A DNA stretch of 64,000 nucleotides from CAWARU01 sp963784575 (GCA_963784575.1 CAWARU010000001.1:1240001-1304000); one strand, 5' to 3'; counted from the first letter of the stretch, positions 45,676 through 55,518 are shown. Notes: a model not told the origin generated them from the sequence alone. Numbers and translations: made by a program.

Positions 45676-46305
45676 TTATATATTGCCTAAAGATTGAATC
45701 AACTTCTGAAAAGCTTTACTTCGATGATTTATTTTATTACGTTCTTCCAGTGGCAATTCTGCTGCACCGCATTTCTTGCGCGGTTCAAATAGTATTGGCA
45801 AATAACCGAATCCCAAATTACCTCGTGGTTCATGCATGACCTCGAGTTCCCAAGAACCTTCACAGATGACAGGTGCGGGATCTTTTGCGTGTCTTAAATA
45901 AACGATAACAAGATATAGTCTGGCAGTGCGCGCTGCATTAGGTATCTTATTGAGCTCGGTTAGCAGCTTTTCTATATTTTCTTGTGGCGTCGCTTTGTAT
46001 CCTGCATAACGAGCAGAATAAAGACCCGGTTCACCTTGTAGCGCATCGACAATCAGACCACCATCATCACCCAAAGCTGATAATCCTGTCGCCAAACAGG
46101 CATTGCGTGCTTTTAAAATAGCATTTTCTACAAAAGTGAGGCCAGTTTCTTCTACTTCTGTCAGTTGAAACTCTTCTTGCTTGCGTAATCGAATAGGGTA
46201 GTGCGAAAACAATGTTTCATAATCCGTAATTTTTCCAGGATTCGTTGTCGCCAAAACAATTTCTTTTTTATATATTATTTCATCTGTATTTTTAACACTG
46301 TTCAT
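45676..46305 (-). CDS. rdgB: RdgB-type XTP/dITP pyrophosphatase with altered active-site motif
   Basis: 209 residues, Ham1 family, which removes non-canonical purine nucleotides (XTP, dITP) from the pool. Family motifs: TTNPGKITDYETLF (about 20-33), ALGDDGGLIVDAL (about 76-88; usually ADDSG), EPGLYSARYAG, VIVYLRHAKDP and NHRSKAF near the end. The usual GFGYDP motif reads GFGYLPILFEP here, so a conserved substrate-pocket Asp is replaced by Leu, and GSWxG reads GSWELEV. The Asp after ALGD is kept. The gene is intact, so it is either an enzyme with shifted specificity or one losing function. Confidence 0.88.
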   Translation of the reverse strand: MNSVKNTDEIIYKKEIVLATTNPGKITDYETLFSHYPIRLRKQEEFQLTEVEETGLTFVENAILKARNACLATGLSALGDDGGLIVDALQGEPGLYSARYAGYKATPQENIEKLLTELNKIPNAARTARLYLVIVYLRHAKDPAPVICEGSWELEVMHEPRGNLGFGYLPILFEPRKKCGAAELPLEERNKINHRSKAFQKLIQSLGNI

Positions 46306-46402
46306 ATCTGTACCCTCATGCTTTTAATATCTTCCATATTTTTGTATACTTCACGCTTTTTCATATCTTTCCAACTTTTTATAGATAATTCACATTGAAA
46401 AA

Positions 46403-46876
46403 TCATTCAGAAAACGCAAGATAATTGACAATTTTCCATTGTCCTTCATCATCCCGTTGCAAGACATCTATCCCCTCATCTTGAGTCACTGATTTGTAGC
46501 GCCCATTTTCACTTTCTTGCAGATACCAGGTAATCCTAACGACAGCCAAGTTTCCTTCTCGATAGACATTGTGTAATTCAAAGCTATATTGGTACTTCTT
46601 ATCCTTCTCCTTGAATATTTTTTCAAAGCCGCCACAAATTGCATCATAGTTTTTCTCTGCAACACCCCGATATTTTGCAATAGCAGATTTTGAAAACAAA
46701 CTACAGGATCCCGTCAAATTTTTGACATTAAAAGCATGAGTCCAGCGATTAAAAAGTTCCTCAAATACCGCTTTATCTCCGACTGCTTCTCCTGTAGCTC
46801 CTATAGGATGCCCCCACATAAGCAAGAAAAACAAAATAAAAAACCTGCGTATTTGACCCATATCGATAAAACCCAT
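46403..46876 (-). CDS. Exported NTF2-like (SnoaL/DUF4440-type) protein
   Basis: 157 residues. Signal peptide RRFFILFFLLMWGHPIGATG, then a cone-like domain of the NTF2-like type: VFEELFNRWTHAFNVKNLTG, CSLFSKSAIAKYRG, and strands ending VTQDEGIDVLQRDDEGQWKIVNYLAF. Such proteins act as small-molecule enzymes or binding modules; no catalytic set is evident. A second in-frame ATG five codons in (MGQIRRF) is an alternative start. Confidence 0.75.
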   Translation of the reverse strand: MGFIDMGQIRRFFILFFLLMWGHPIGATGEAVGDKAVFEELFNRWTHAFNVKNLTGSCSLFSKSAIAKYRGVAEKNYDAICGGFEKIFKEKDKKYQYSFELHNVYREGNLAVVRITWYLQESENGRYKSVTQDEGIDVLQRDDEGQWKIVNYLAFSE

Positions 46877-47019
46877 ACCGCTAAACGACCTCTATCATTC
46901 CCTATCATTGCAAAAATCAGATTATATAAAAAATTGTGAACTAATAACACTGCAAATTGTCATAAAACTCAACTTCAGAACTTCAATTGAATAGTCTTGT
47001 GGATATTCTGGCTTGACCT

Positions 47020-47820
47020 ATGAATAAAAATATCATCAAATTATTTGAAAGCATGTTACATCTTTCATCAAATTCCAATAAGGAACTGCTGCAAAAATAT
47101 TTGCTAAATCATCCCTATTATCCCGAACTGTGCCAAAATTTACAAAATCTTCTCACCCTAAATATCAATAATGTAAATGAAGACACACCCATTCACATGG
47201 CCATACGTATGGGATTCAATGCAACAATGATTGCTGTTCTCCTAGAAATCTATCAATCCTTTTTGCCTGATACTGAAAATACTAAAAACTGTATTAGTGA
47301 AAAAATTGGCATGCAACATCAACATTTTAACTATGATGTCATCAATGATACCAACAATAAAGAAGGTTGTGCTCTCCTTCACATTGCATCAAAACTCGGT
47401 TCTCTCGAAAATGTTAAGCTTTTATTAGAACACTACCATGCCAACATCAATCGATATTCCCGAGATTTGCGCCAAACGCCTCTGCACTATGCACTGTTAA
47501 ATCAGCAAATCTCCACTGCAAAATATCTGCTCTCTCGTGAAGATTGCTCTGCATTTGCAGTCAATCTGAATAATTGTTCTGCACTCTTCTACGCCCTCTC
47601 CTTTCAAAATAAAGAACTCATTCAGATTATTTTACAGAAAGCACAATCCGAAATTTGGGCTTGGACCTTCAATGTATTGAATTACCAAGACAAACAAGGA
47701 CATAACATGTCTCATTATCTCCTAAAACTCAATGACCAAGATCTCTTGCTGCAACTCTGTGATCTCAAAGATAGCCGAGGCAACAAGGTCTTCAACAACC
47801 CTGCCATTTCGAAACTCTGA
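47020..47820 (+). CDS. Ankyrin-repeat protein
   Basis: 266 residues with about five ankyrin repeats from about residue 45 to 250: DTPIHMAIRMGFNATMIAVL, CALLHIASKLGSLENVKLLL, QTPLHYALLNQQISTAKYLL and CSALFYALSFQNKELIQIIL. No signal peptide, membrane segment or other domain. No strong ribosome-binding site before the ATG. It is followed 88 bases later by tRNA-Thr. It could be an effector or scaffold; nothing further can be read from the sequence. Confidence 0.78.
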   Translation: MNKNIIKLFESMLHLSSNSNKELLQKYLLNHPYYPELCQNLQNLLTLNINNVNEDTPIHMAIRMGFNATMIAVLLEIYQSFLPDTENTKNCISEKIGMQHQHFNYDVINDTNNKEGCALLHIASKLGSLENVKLLLEHYHANINRYSRDLRQTPLHYALLNQQISTAKYLLSREDCSAFAVNLNNCSALFYALSFQNKELIQIILQKAQSEIWAWTFNVLNYQDKQGHNMSHYLLKLNDQDLLLQLCDLKDSRGNKVFNNPAISKL

Positions 47821-47908
47821 ATCCAATCCTCACCCCTCATTGCTATTGCAGAAAAATACCCCAATGATTATAATCGACTAGCTCAATTATTTGTCTTTTA
47901 TCCTTTTA

Positions 47909-47984
<76 letters not shown>

Positions 47985-48042
47985 ATGAAATAAAAATGTA
48001 TACATATATTTATTAATATGATAAACTTACTTAATTTTTAAA

Positions 48043-48222
48043 TTACAATATTTTGGTACTTCCCCAAAATAGGGGGCGCTTGGTGTTTGCAATAGCTTGT
48101 GAATTAGGAAGGGTTCGGCATAATTCTTTAACTAAACTATTGATCCCCTCTCTAGTATCACCACTTAATTCAGGACAAATGTGCCTGCTTCCGCTAATTT
48201 ACCAAGGCCCCTGGCTTTGAAT
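48043..48222 (-). pseudogene. Decayed coding fragment, copy 1
   Basis: Minus-strand translation reads FKARGLGKLAEAGTFVLN, then after a frame break SGDTREGINSLVKELCRTLP and NSQAIANTKRPLFWG, ending in a stop at 48043. It aligns with copy 2 on the plus strand (INSLVKELCRTLPNSQAIAN against LNSLIKDLCRARPKSQEIAN). Probably the C-terminal end of a larger, lost gene; family not recognised. Confidence 0.5.
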
Positions 48223-48279
48223 AGTTTAATTAAAGACTTATGCCGAGCTCGTCCTAAATCACAAGAAATTGCAAACACC
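48082..48279. repeat. 60-base inverted repeat made by two coding remnants
   Basis: Arms 48082-48141 and 48220-48279 are complementary over about 60 bases with scattered mismatches. The mismatches sit largely at codon-neutral or conservative positions of the shared peptide, so the repeat comes from inverted duplication of a coding fragment. Confidence 0.7.
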
Positions 48280-48303
48280 GTATGGGGGAGAACGTTGTCC
48301 TAA
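48214..48303 (+). pseudogene. Decayed coding fragment, copy 2 (inverted)
   Basis: The plus frame reads LNSLIKDLCRARPKSQEIAN and ends TVWGRTLS then stop at 48301-48303. Partner of the minus-strand copy at 48043-48222. It has no start codon and is a remnant. Confidence 0.5.
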
Positions 48304-48691
48304 AGGAATAGAAGGTTATTGGGCACCATCATGGTTGGAAAGTTTTATACCCAGTAGCTGGCCTTGGCCAAAAGAGCATGACCAGCCATTCGAAGGTGAA
48401 GCAGATTTTATAAAGAAACTCCGACAAATTGAAGAACAATTGAAAAAAGCACCAATCGGACACTATGATGAAAATGATGGTTATAGCATATGCCGCATTT
48501 GTAATTCAGAGAATGGTTCTGGTGAATATCACTTAGATAAATATTCATGGCCTGAGGGTTATAGACATTATATTGAAAAGCATCATGTCATACCCTCTAA
48601 ACAATTTTATTCTTTTATTAAAGGCCTTCCAGAAAAAGAAAATGAACCCAAACAGGAATACCTAACAGGTTCAAAGGATTGGTTTTTTTAG
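48269..48691 (+). CDS. Hypothetical protein with CxxC and HHVIPS motif, possibly 5'-truncated
   Basis: Up to 140 residues. The only candidate start is a TTG at 48269 with no ribosome-binding site, inside a decayed coding remnant, so the 5' end may be lost. Visible features: a Trp/Pro-rich N-terminus (GYWAPSWLESFIPSSWPWP), a short helix (FIKKLRQIEEQLKKAP), CRICNSENGSGEY (possible metal pair) and WPEGYRHYIEKHHVIPSKQF. The Cys pair with HH suggests a small zinc site. No function assigned. It lies in a debris-rich stretch after tRNA-Thr. Confidence 0.45.
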   Translation: MQTPYGGERCPKGIEGYWAPSWLESFIPSSWPWPKEHDQPFEGEADFIKKLRQIEEQLKKAPIGHYDENDGYSICRICNSENGSGEYHLDKYSWPEGYRHYIEKHHVIPSKQFYSFIKGLPEKENEPKQEYLTGSKDWFF

Positions 48692-48856
48692 TCGGCTGCC
48701 CGGATGGTGTGTCTATAGAGCAAACTTTTTAATTGCTGTTCTAATTCTTCTTTGGCTTGTTTTTCAGCGGCAATCTCTTGCTGTCTTGCTGCCGATAATT
48801 TTGGGTGCTGAAAACCTTTTGATCTTTGGTTGATCGTCTTTTGGGGGTTCAGCCAT
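48688..48856 (-). CDS. Small coiled-coil protein, probable frameshift in C5 run
   Basis: A strong GAGGAG site precedes the ATG at 48856 (MAEPP), but that frame stops early. The overlapping frame encodes a clear amphipathic helix (QQEIAAEKQAKEELEQQLKS) to the stop at 48688. Removing one C from the CCCCC run near 48846 joins them into a 55-residue protein, MAEPQKTINQRSKGF onward. No family recognised. It follows a larger helical protein gene on the same strand with a ~70-base gap. Confidence 0.5.
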
Positions 48857-48927
48857 GTTTGTCTCCTCAATTTTCAATTTTAATTTCTGATGAATGATGA
48901 ATAATTAATAATGACAAATCAAATAAT

Positions 48928-50094
48928 TTAGATCCTGGGCTTTTGGGGTTTTGGCTTGTGATCTGCTATTTTACTTGCTTCTCCTACTCTTTTTTTACTT
49001 TCTAAGTCTGATACTTCTTTCTCTCGGAGCTTGATATCATTTTTCAAAGGCACGGTCAGGCTTGAGATATCTGGACCAGATTCCAGATATTTTTCAAAGC
49101 GTTTTGAGAGGCTCGCGATGAACTTTTCCCTTTTAGCGGGGGTCAAGCTTTCAGGGGTTATACCCAATTCCTGTATGAAAGGTTGCACTTTATCAAGAGT
49201 TTCTGGATCGAATTGCTTGCCCCCTCTTTGCTCTGTCAGCACAATATGTGAGGCAAATCTTATCAACTGCTCGCCTATTCCACCTTTGTAGGGTCTTAAG
49301 ATTTCGTAATCTTTCAAAGCACGATGATAGGCGGTGATGGTATCTCTTATCCAAGCCATGTTCTCAAGCCTGCCTTTCTCCTCTTTTTCTGTGGTACTGG
49401 TTCTTTCGACTGTTGCTTTTACTTCTTGTCCTTTGGCAAACTCGAGAAATTGTTCTACAGTCGTCCTTAAACGCGAAGTTGCATTTTCTATTTGATTGAG
49501 TGAATCTTCCATTTCCTTAAGGTTTGTCGTGACTTTTTCGGCAGACATCCGCCCTTCCCTTAAATTTATTTCCAATTGACGAGTCCCTTCTTCTAAGCCA
49601 GCAAACATTGGCTTATGAGTTTGCACATGATGATGAGCTCTGCGAACTTCATCGTATCGTCTACGAATATTTCTTAAATCATCTCCCGTAAATCCAATAT
49701 CACCCAAAAGCCTCATTAGATTATTTTGAACGCTATCTTTGGAAATCTCTTTGAGCCCCTCAAGTCGTAGCACAAATTTTTCTAAACTCCTTTTGATCTC
49801 ATCAGGAGTAATATCATCAATCTCTTCAAGTCTTTTGCGCTCGGCGGCTACCTTTTCGGCAATATCTTTCTCAGCACTATCATGCTTATCCATATAAATC
49901 TTTAAATTTCTTATTTGAGTATTTTTTGTGAAACCCATGATCGTCTTTAAATCCCTAAGCCTTTTGGTGAAAGCTTGCAGCTCGGGATGTGCCATGGCTT
50001 TTGATGCCTTTGGCCCAGGACCTTTTTTAGGCGCAGGTGTTGGTATTTCAGGAGGCGGCGGTGGAATGTCCTGGGGTTCATCGGGGGTTGACAT
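48928..50094 (-). CDS. Helical/coiled-coil protein with proline-rich N-terminus
   Basis: 388 residues; TAGGAGA before the ATG. The first ~30 residues are Pro-rich (PPPPPEIPTPAPKKGPGP), the rest almost entirely charged helices with heptad patterning (for example EKVAAERKRLEEIDD, and LKEMEDSLNQIENATSRL at about 193-210). No signal peptide or membrane segment. The Pro-rich segment is the kind bound by SH3/WW/profilin proteins in eukaryotes, so an effector role is possible but unproven. It lies 99 bases downstream of the large modular array on the same strand. Confidence 0.7.
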   Translation of the reverse strand: MSTPDEPQDIPPPPPEIPTPAPKKGPGPKASKAMAHPELQAFTKRLRDLKTIMGFTKNTQIRNLKIYMDKHDSAEKDIAEKVAAERKRLEEIDDITPDEIKRSLEKFVLRLEGLKEISKDSVQNNLMRLLGDIGFTGDDLRNIRRRYDEVRRAHHHVQTHKPMFAGLEEGTRQLEINLREGRMSAEKVTTNLKEMEDSLNQIENATSRLRTTVEQFLEFAKGQEVKATVERTSTTEKEEKGRLENMAWIRDTITAYHRALKDYEILRPYKGGIGEQLIRFASHIVLTEQRGGKQFDPETLDKVQPFIQELGITPESLTPAKREKFIASLSKRFEKYLESGPDISSLTVPLKNDIKLREKEVSDLESKKRVGEASKIADHKPKPQKPRI

Positions 50095-50193
50095 ACATCA
50101 ATCTCCTAAAAATAATTATTAAAGTATTAAAGTTTAAGGATTCTGATATGATATATCGGCCTAGATATTATAAACTTTAAGGCCTTGTCTTCT

Positions 50194-53100
50194 TTAAGAA
50201 AAAACCTTTTTGAAGGGACGGTTTGCCTTATCTTTGCTGGATTTGCCCGCAGTTGCCTTTTTGCCAAGATCCATTTTTTTGATATGTCGAAAATCTCGTC
50301 CTTGTTCAATGAACCACTCTGTGTTGCGATCCAAAATTATTTTGTTACGAAGAGTATCGTTATAGTATTTCAGATCAAGTTTCTTTATTTCTGCTGCAGA
50401 AGTGCCCATTTGGGTCACGCTAAATCCTCGTGCCATCTCAACCACTTCGGAAATCTCGTCTGTTTCAATGTCACAATAATCAGCCAGATCTTTAGCTCCA
50501 AGTTCAAACTGTTTTAAACAATCATCGATATCAGGAACCGCTATTTCTTTTGCATCCATCGCATATAACAGCATGGAATTTATCTTTATTAACAAGGCAT
50601 CCTTGTCTGCAGGAATGGCGGTTAAGTCATTTTTGATCTCGTTCAGAAATGCTAGAGTATTAATTGCCATTTCGATGATTCGTTCATTAGCCTTTTGCAC
50701 CTCTTTTAAACGAGAGGAAGTGAGGATCGGTGCAAACATTGTATTGCTGTGGAAAATGACGTTTCGTATATGAGTGAAAGCATCCATTATAGCAATATTC
50801 TTATTATAAAGCACTTTCAGAATCTCAATCATCTGCCCGAATGCACCCAGTAATGCATGGCGTTCTGCTTTGTAGCGGGCATGATTTTTCTCAGCGTGAG
50901 GTTTGAAGACAGCACTTTTTAGGATTTTTTCAAGCTTTTTTAGGTGTTCTGCGAAAAATACTTGGCCTGAAATTTGCCCCTTAATGTTCAAGGTCATAGC
51001 TTCTGGCGTTCTCTTTGAATCAAAGGCAAAAGTGATGGATTTATCAACATCCTCTCTTTCTTTTTCCAATTTCTGGTCTCTCGCCGCTTTTTCAGCTTTG
51101 GCCTGCTTCTGCTCTGCCTCAAAATGCTCACGGCGAGACGCCTTGCCACCATGCCATTTGTCTTCTTTATCCGCCGCTTGGCTTTGCATCGTTTTTTCTT
51201 TAGCAGCGGATTTATTTTGAGATTTATGCGAGGACTTACTGGATTTCTCTGCTTCGCTGTCTGATTTATCATGGGCTTCTTTTGCTTTTGCTTTCACTCT
51301 CGCTGCTTTAGCATATTCTTTTATTTCTTCCTGCAGTGTATGAATATTTAATTCACAGTCATTCTTTAAAGCGGAAAGCACTGCTCTCTGCTCGGAATAC
51401 CCTTTATATTTTTCATCAAATTCAGAGATAAGTTCTGTAGCAGTTTTCTCAAATTCCTCAATTTTGGCAGGGGTTAAGGTGTCTAGTTTCTCAGAGATTT
51501 CAGCGTATTTTCTGCTTAAAATTCGGAGCAAACCAGCCAAATCTTCTGGAAGCTTCTGGATGCGCTCACTTTTTTTGAGAGCTTCTTTGATAAAACGTTC
51601 CGCTTTGTCAATTTTTCTGGAAAAATCAGCCATTACATCAGAATAGGGTTCCAATGACTTTTGAAAGTTTTCTTGAATTCGAACAATACTTTTTACCTGT
51701 TCCTGTATATCTTGTTTGCTTTTTTCATCTTTATTGATAGTTTCAAATTTTTCTTGGCAAGATTCAATGTTCTTTTGGAATAAGACAAGTAAATTTTGCC
51801 TCGATTGCCGAAGCTTCTCGATTTTCGTGGCAGCATCCTGCTTTTTCTTAGCTAAAGCTTCCTTTACTTCAATTGATTCCTGCAAGAAAAGCTCTTCAAT
51901 AAACTCGTCTTTGATATCCGAAAATTTATTTTCTTCAAGATATTTTGCGATTAATGCATCCAAGATTCTATCTTCAAAATCGGGTTCGAAATTCAAGATT
52001 GTAAAGTTCTGAGTGATTTCTTCTTGAAGCTTGGCTTTATTGGGAGTACTGATAGCTTTCTGTAGCGAGGAAGATTTGACATGAGCTTCCGATCTTTTTA
52101 CTGTGTGCAAGGAAGATGTCTTTTCACTAGCTTTATGTCTCGGATTCAGGAATCGGGTGGGCAATGGGAAAGGGCCACTAATAGAAAGTTTCGCGATGTT
52201 TATTTCCTTAGCTGGCGCAGCTTTCTGTTTATTCAGATATCCTCTCAGCATATCACTGAGCAGGAAAAATTCCACCACCTCTATACCATCAATTCTATCA
52301 TTAGGTTTATACTTTGCTCCAGATCTTAAAAGTAGCCTCTGCATGGCTAAATTCTGATTCAGTCTTGCAATCTGAAGCAGAGTATTACCTAAAAGATCTC
52401 TGATATTGACGAATGTAGACTCCTTGAGTAATAAAACTCGAGCTCGCTCAATATCATTATCTTGCACTGCTTTAATGAGATTTTCCGCAAGCTCCAAAAT
52501 CTTAAGCTTTTTAGTTGTTTGTTCGTCTGCATGTGCTTTTGCATGGCGGCCTGTAGTGCACAGTCCCAAAAGATGAGTCTCTGACGCCAAGGAATCGATT
52601 AAGTATTCTCGTGCTGTTTTACCTTTTCCGTCTCGAGCTTCCACTTTTATCCCGGCAGCAATATAAAATTTCAAATGCCAATCATGATTGTGGATATGGT
52701 CAAAAACCGCATTATGTAAAGGAGTGAAGCCATTTGGCAGGCAGCAATCTATATTGAGCCCATGCTGCAGCAAAAGCTCCAAGATCTGCTGAGCATTTGG
52801 AAATCTTGCAACTTGAAAAAGAACTGTGCTGCCATTGCAATTCCTTTTGTTTGGATCAGCTTTCGCTCTCAGGAGCAAATTAATCATATCTAGATAGGTT
52901 TCGTAGTAATTACTGAGATTCATGGCAAATAGTCTAGATAGAATTGTCTCGCCGTTAATAATAGCATTTACGTCTGCTCCGTGAGCTACGAGCAGAGTGG
53001 CCAATCTTAGAGAGTCTCCACTGAGTTTCTCCTGAAGATGTTTCGGATTTTGATATAATCCAATAGCCTCAACGAGAGCATTGGTTTCTTCCCATATGAA

Positions 53101-55518
53101 ATCCCGTGTTTCCGACCAATCACATCTATAGCAGATTTTATTGACATCAATATCTTTACATGCAAGTAATTCTTGAATCACACTATGATTTTTCAAATTT
53201 ATTGCACGAACCAAAGGCGTGAAATGAAAATCATATGAAGATTCACTTAAGTCCAGTGCATTTATTGAATCTGTCTCTTTCAAAGACAGGGGATTTTTAT
53301 TAATTTCGTCACGAATTTCCTGTGAATAATTCAACTCAATCAAATCGTCTTCGCTCGTTAGGAAAAGATTCCTTTTCAGGAATTCTCGAGCAGGCAATGA
53401 CAAATCTATTATCTTTGTCAGCGCATTTGCATTTAACAAGTTTTTTTGTAACTTAATTTGCTCGATGTAAAACTCATAACACTCATAGTCCTTGTCCTTA
53501 GCTGTCCACGCATGTCCAAGGTTGTGATTGGCAATTTTCAAAAAACTCCAAGCACGAGTGTAGTCTTGTTTGACGAGAAAACCTTTACCATAGAATTCAC
53601 TTAGTTTGAGGATTGCAGGAATATACTTGTATTTAGCAAGGCACCTCATGATATCTAATCCCTTCCAAACAGTGTCTTGAACTTCACACAGCAATTTACT
53701 TTTCTCGAAAAAGATATCAAACATCAGTTTCTTTTCTTTTTCACTTTCTAGTGGATGTGATGCAATGTCTCTCAGCAAGGGCAAAATACTGGTTTCATTA
53801 GAGATAATATAATGTCCAAATTTTCGTCTTTCAAATTCTGATATCAGAGCAAAGGCTTTTTCAGGGTCTCTGGCGACTAATTCGCAGCCAACACTATAGG
53901 ATTTTACGAGCTTCAAAATGGCATTTGGCTCAACATGTGAGGCCGCTTTTATATAGCATTGCCGTGCCATTTCTAGATCTTTATCGAAGCCAATTCCAGC
54001 TTCATAGAAAGTACCAAGTTTATAAACCGCCTCCCATTCTTCGTGCTGCGCAGCCTTTCTATAATAATTGAAAGCCCTCGGTTGTATGAGTATAGGTTGA
54101 CTCTGATAATCAGCGTCCTTCAGAAAAACAGTAGAATAACCCAGGTGCAAATTATGAATCAAAATTCTCTTTATGTTATTTTTCAACTTTGAGTCTTTTT
54201 CTTTTTCAGGATCTCCTGATTTTTCCAACATCATGATATATTGTTTCAGGATTTTATGACCACCTTTCTGCGGATCAGAGCGGAGATAAAGTGATTCTAA
54301 GGCTTTCAAATTATCTTTAGCAGAATCTGTTGCAAGAAACATATGGCAGATTATTACGCCTAAGCTTGCTTCAAAAAAACCTTTCTTGGATGCATCTACA
54401 AAGTAACTCGTAGCCCGCATAATATCCTTCAACAAAGAGAAGTTCTTGGCATAGTATGCACCATTTGCATCTCTATAAGGGTGTTTCTCATCGACTGTTG
54501 CAATTACCCCGTGGAGATAAATCCAGCCTAAATAAGTTGCCGCTGCGGCATTGCCCGCTCCCGCGGATTCCTGCAAAAATTGCAATCCTTTGCTAGGATT
54601 CTCTTTAAGACCCAAGCCATGGAAACAGCAAACACCGAATATCACAGCTGTCCAAGAAAATTCCAACATAACCGCTTGATTTTTGGTTATATCCTTATTC
54701 ATTATTTTTCTTAAATTGATGATTTGTTTTTTAAGTTGTTTTACTTCCAAGAGAAGAGCTGTCTCTTTGTCTTTTATGATTTGAGGCATTTTGGAACCTC
54801 TATAAAGTTCTCCGCCAGACAAAAAATCTAAGATTATCTTCAATTTCATCACAGTCATCTCAGGTAAACCACTTGAGATGAGATGATTTGCAAGTTCCAT
54901 TAAAAAGACTTTCAAGTCATAATGCATCCTGGGTTTGGTACGACCTTCTAATTCATCTTTACAGGCATAATAATCCTGTTCAAGTAAGCAATAGGGCTCA
55001 CGCGTTTCTAACTCTTTCTCGAATAATTCCAATGCTTTTTTCTGATCTTTCTCAACACCTCTACCCTTCCAATAACACATTGCAATTTCATATGAAGCCC
55101 TCGCATTTCCTCTTTTTGACAAGGTATTTAAGATTTCAATGCCCTTTTTCTGAAGAGAATCATCCTCGAGCTTGAGATAGAGTAAAGCAAGTTCAAGAAG
55201 TTCCTCTTCACATTCGATTCCGAATATGCTTGGTGCTGTCAGCCATTTTATGGCTTCCTGGGTATTTTTTTCCACCCCGAAACCATAAGCAAACATGATA
55301 CCAAGATCTCGTTGCGCGTGATGATGACCGCGTTCTGCCAGCTTTTTCAAAGCTTCTAAACCTTCGGCAAAGCTGTCAAAGCTGTCCTTGAGCTTAGATT
55401 GAGCGGCTTCATATAAGACCGCAAACTCAACCTGTAAGGATGGCAAGTATATCGGAGAATCCTGTGATGTTTTTATCGAGTCCTGTGATGCTTTTGATGC
55501 TTCATCTATTGGAATCAT
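50194..55518 (-). CDS. Modular effector-like protein: Sel1 + ankyrin + coiled coil + HEPN-like end
   Basis: 1774 residues, GAGGATT before the ATG. Sel1 repeats from about 50 to 620 (AQRDLGIMFAYGFGVEKNTQ, ASYEIAMCYWKGRGVEKDQK, AVYKLGTFYEAGIGFDKDLE). Ankyrin repeats about 755-1060 (NGFTPLHNAVFD, LLVAHGADVNAI). Coiled coil about 1160-1440. Linker KWHGGKASRREHFEAEQ at about 1454. Helical C-terminal domain with ERHALLGAFGQMIEILKVLY and the HEPN-like motif HIRNVIFHS at about 1585, then FSVTQMGTSAAEIKKLDLKY and EWFIEQGRDFRHIKKMDLG. It ends FKKVFS. The C-terminal half is shared with the next two genes. HEPN assignment rests on the RN-x3-H motif and helical context; nuclease activity and host delivery are inferred. 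Confidence 0.82.
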   Translation of the reverse strand: MIPIDEASKASQDSIKTSQDSPIYLPSLQVEFAVLYEAAQSKLKDSFDSFAEGLEALKKLAERGHHHAQRDLGIMFAYGFGVEKNTQEAIKWLTAPSIFGIECEEELLELALLYLKLEDDSLQKKGIEILNTLSKRGNARASYEIAMCYWKGRGVEKDQKKALELFEKELETREPYCLLEQDYYACKDELEGRTKPRMHYDLKVFLMELANHLISSGLPEMTVMKLKIILDFLSGGELYRGSKMPQIIKDKETALLLEVKQLKKQIINLRKIMNKDITKNQAVMLEFSWTAVIFGVCCFHGLGLKENPSKGLQFLQESAGAGNAAAATYLGWIYLHGVIATVDEKHPYRDANGAYYAKNFSLLKDIMRATSYFVDASKKGFFEASLGVIICHMFLATDSAKDNLKALESLYLRSDPQKGGHKILKQYIMMLEKSGDPEKEKDSKLKNNIKRILIHNLHLGYSTVFLKDADYQSQPILIQPRAFNYYRKAAQHEEWEAVYKLGTFYEAGIGFDKDLEMARQCYIKAASHVEPNAILKLVKSYSVGCELVARDPEKAFALISEFERRKFGHYIISNETSILPLLRDIASHPLESEKEKKLMFDIFFEKSKLLCEVQDTVWKGLDIMRCLAKYKYIPAILKLSEFYGKGFLVKQDYTRAWSFLKIANHNLGHAWTAKDKDYECYEFYIEQIKLQKNLLNANALTKIIDLSLPAREFLKRNLFLTSEDDLIELNYSQEIRDEINKNPLSLKETDSINALDLSESSYDFHFTPLVRAINLKNHSVIQELLACKDIDVNKICYRCDWSETRDFIWEETNALVEAIGLYQNPKHLQEKLSGDSLRLATLLVAHGADVNAIINGETILSRLFAMNLSNYYETYLDMINLLLRAKADPNKRNCNGSTVLFQVARFPNAQQILELLLQHGLNIDCCLPNGFTPLHNAVFDHIHNHDWHLKFYIAAGIKVEARDGKGKTAREYLIDSLASETHLLGLCTTGRHAKAHADEQTTKKLKILELAENLIKAVQDNDIERARVLLLKESTFVNIRDLLGNTLLQIARLNQNLAMQRLLLRSGAKYKPNDRIDGIEVVEFFLLSDMLRGYLNKQKAAPAKEINIAKLSISGPFPLPTRFLNPRHKASEKTSSLHTVKRSEAHVKSSSLQKAISTPNKAKLQEEITQNFTILNFEPDFEDRILDALIAKYLEENKFSDIKDEFIEELFLQESIEVKEALAKKKQDAATKIEKLRQSRQNLLVLFQKNIESCQEKFETINKDEKSKQDIQEQVKSIVRIQENFQKSLEPYSDVMADFSRKIDKAERFIKEALKKSERIQKLPEDLAGLLRILSRKYAEISEKLDTLTPAKIEEFEKTATELISEFDEKYKGYSEQRAVLSALKNDCELNIHTLQEEIKEYAKAARVKAKAKEAHDKSDSEAEKSSKSSHKSQNKSAAKEKTMQSQAADKEDKWHGGKASRREHFEAEQKQAKAEKAARDQKLEKEREDVDKSITFAFDSKRTPEAMTLNIKGQISGQVFFAEHLKKLEKILKSAVFKPHAEKNHARYKAERHALLGAFGQMIEILKVLYNKNIAIMDAFTHIRNVIFHSNTMFAPILTSSRLKEVQKANERIIEMAINTLAFLNEIKNDLTAIPADKDALLIKINSMLLYAMDAKEIAVPDIDDCLKQFELGAKDLADYCDIETDEISEVVEMARGFSVTQMGTSAAEIKKLDLKYYNDTLRNKIILDRNTEWFIEQGRDFRHIKKMDLGKKATAGKSSKDKANRPFKKVFS

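Noticed and set aside
48930..50094. Phage tail or structural protein
   Set aside because: Helical Pro-rich protein with no phage neighbours or motifs.
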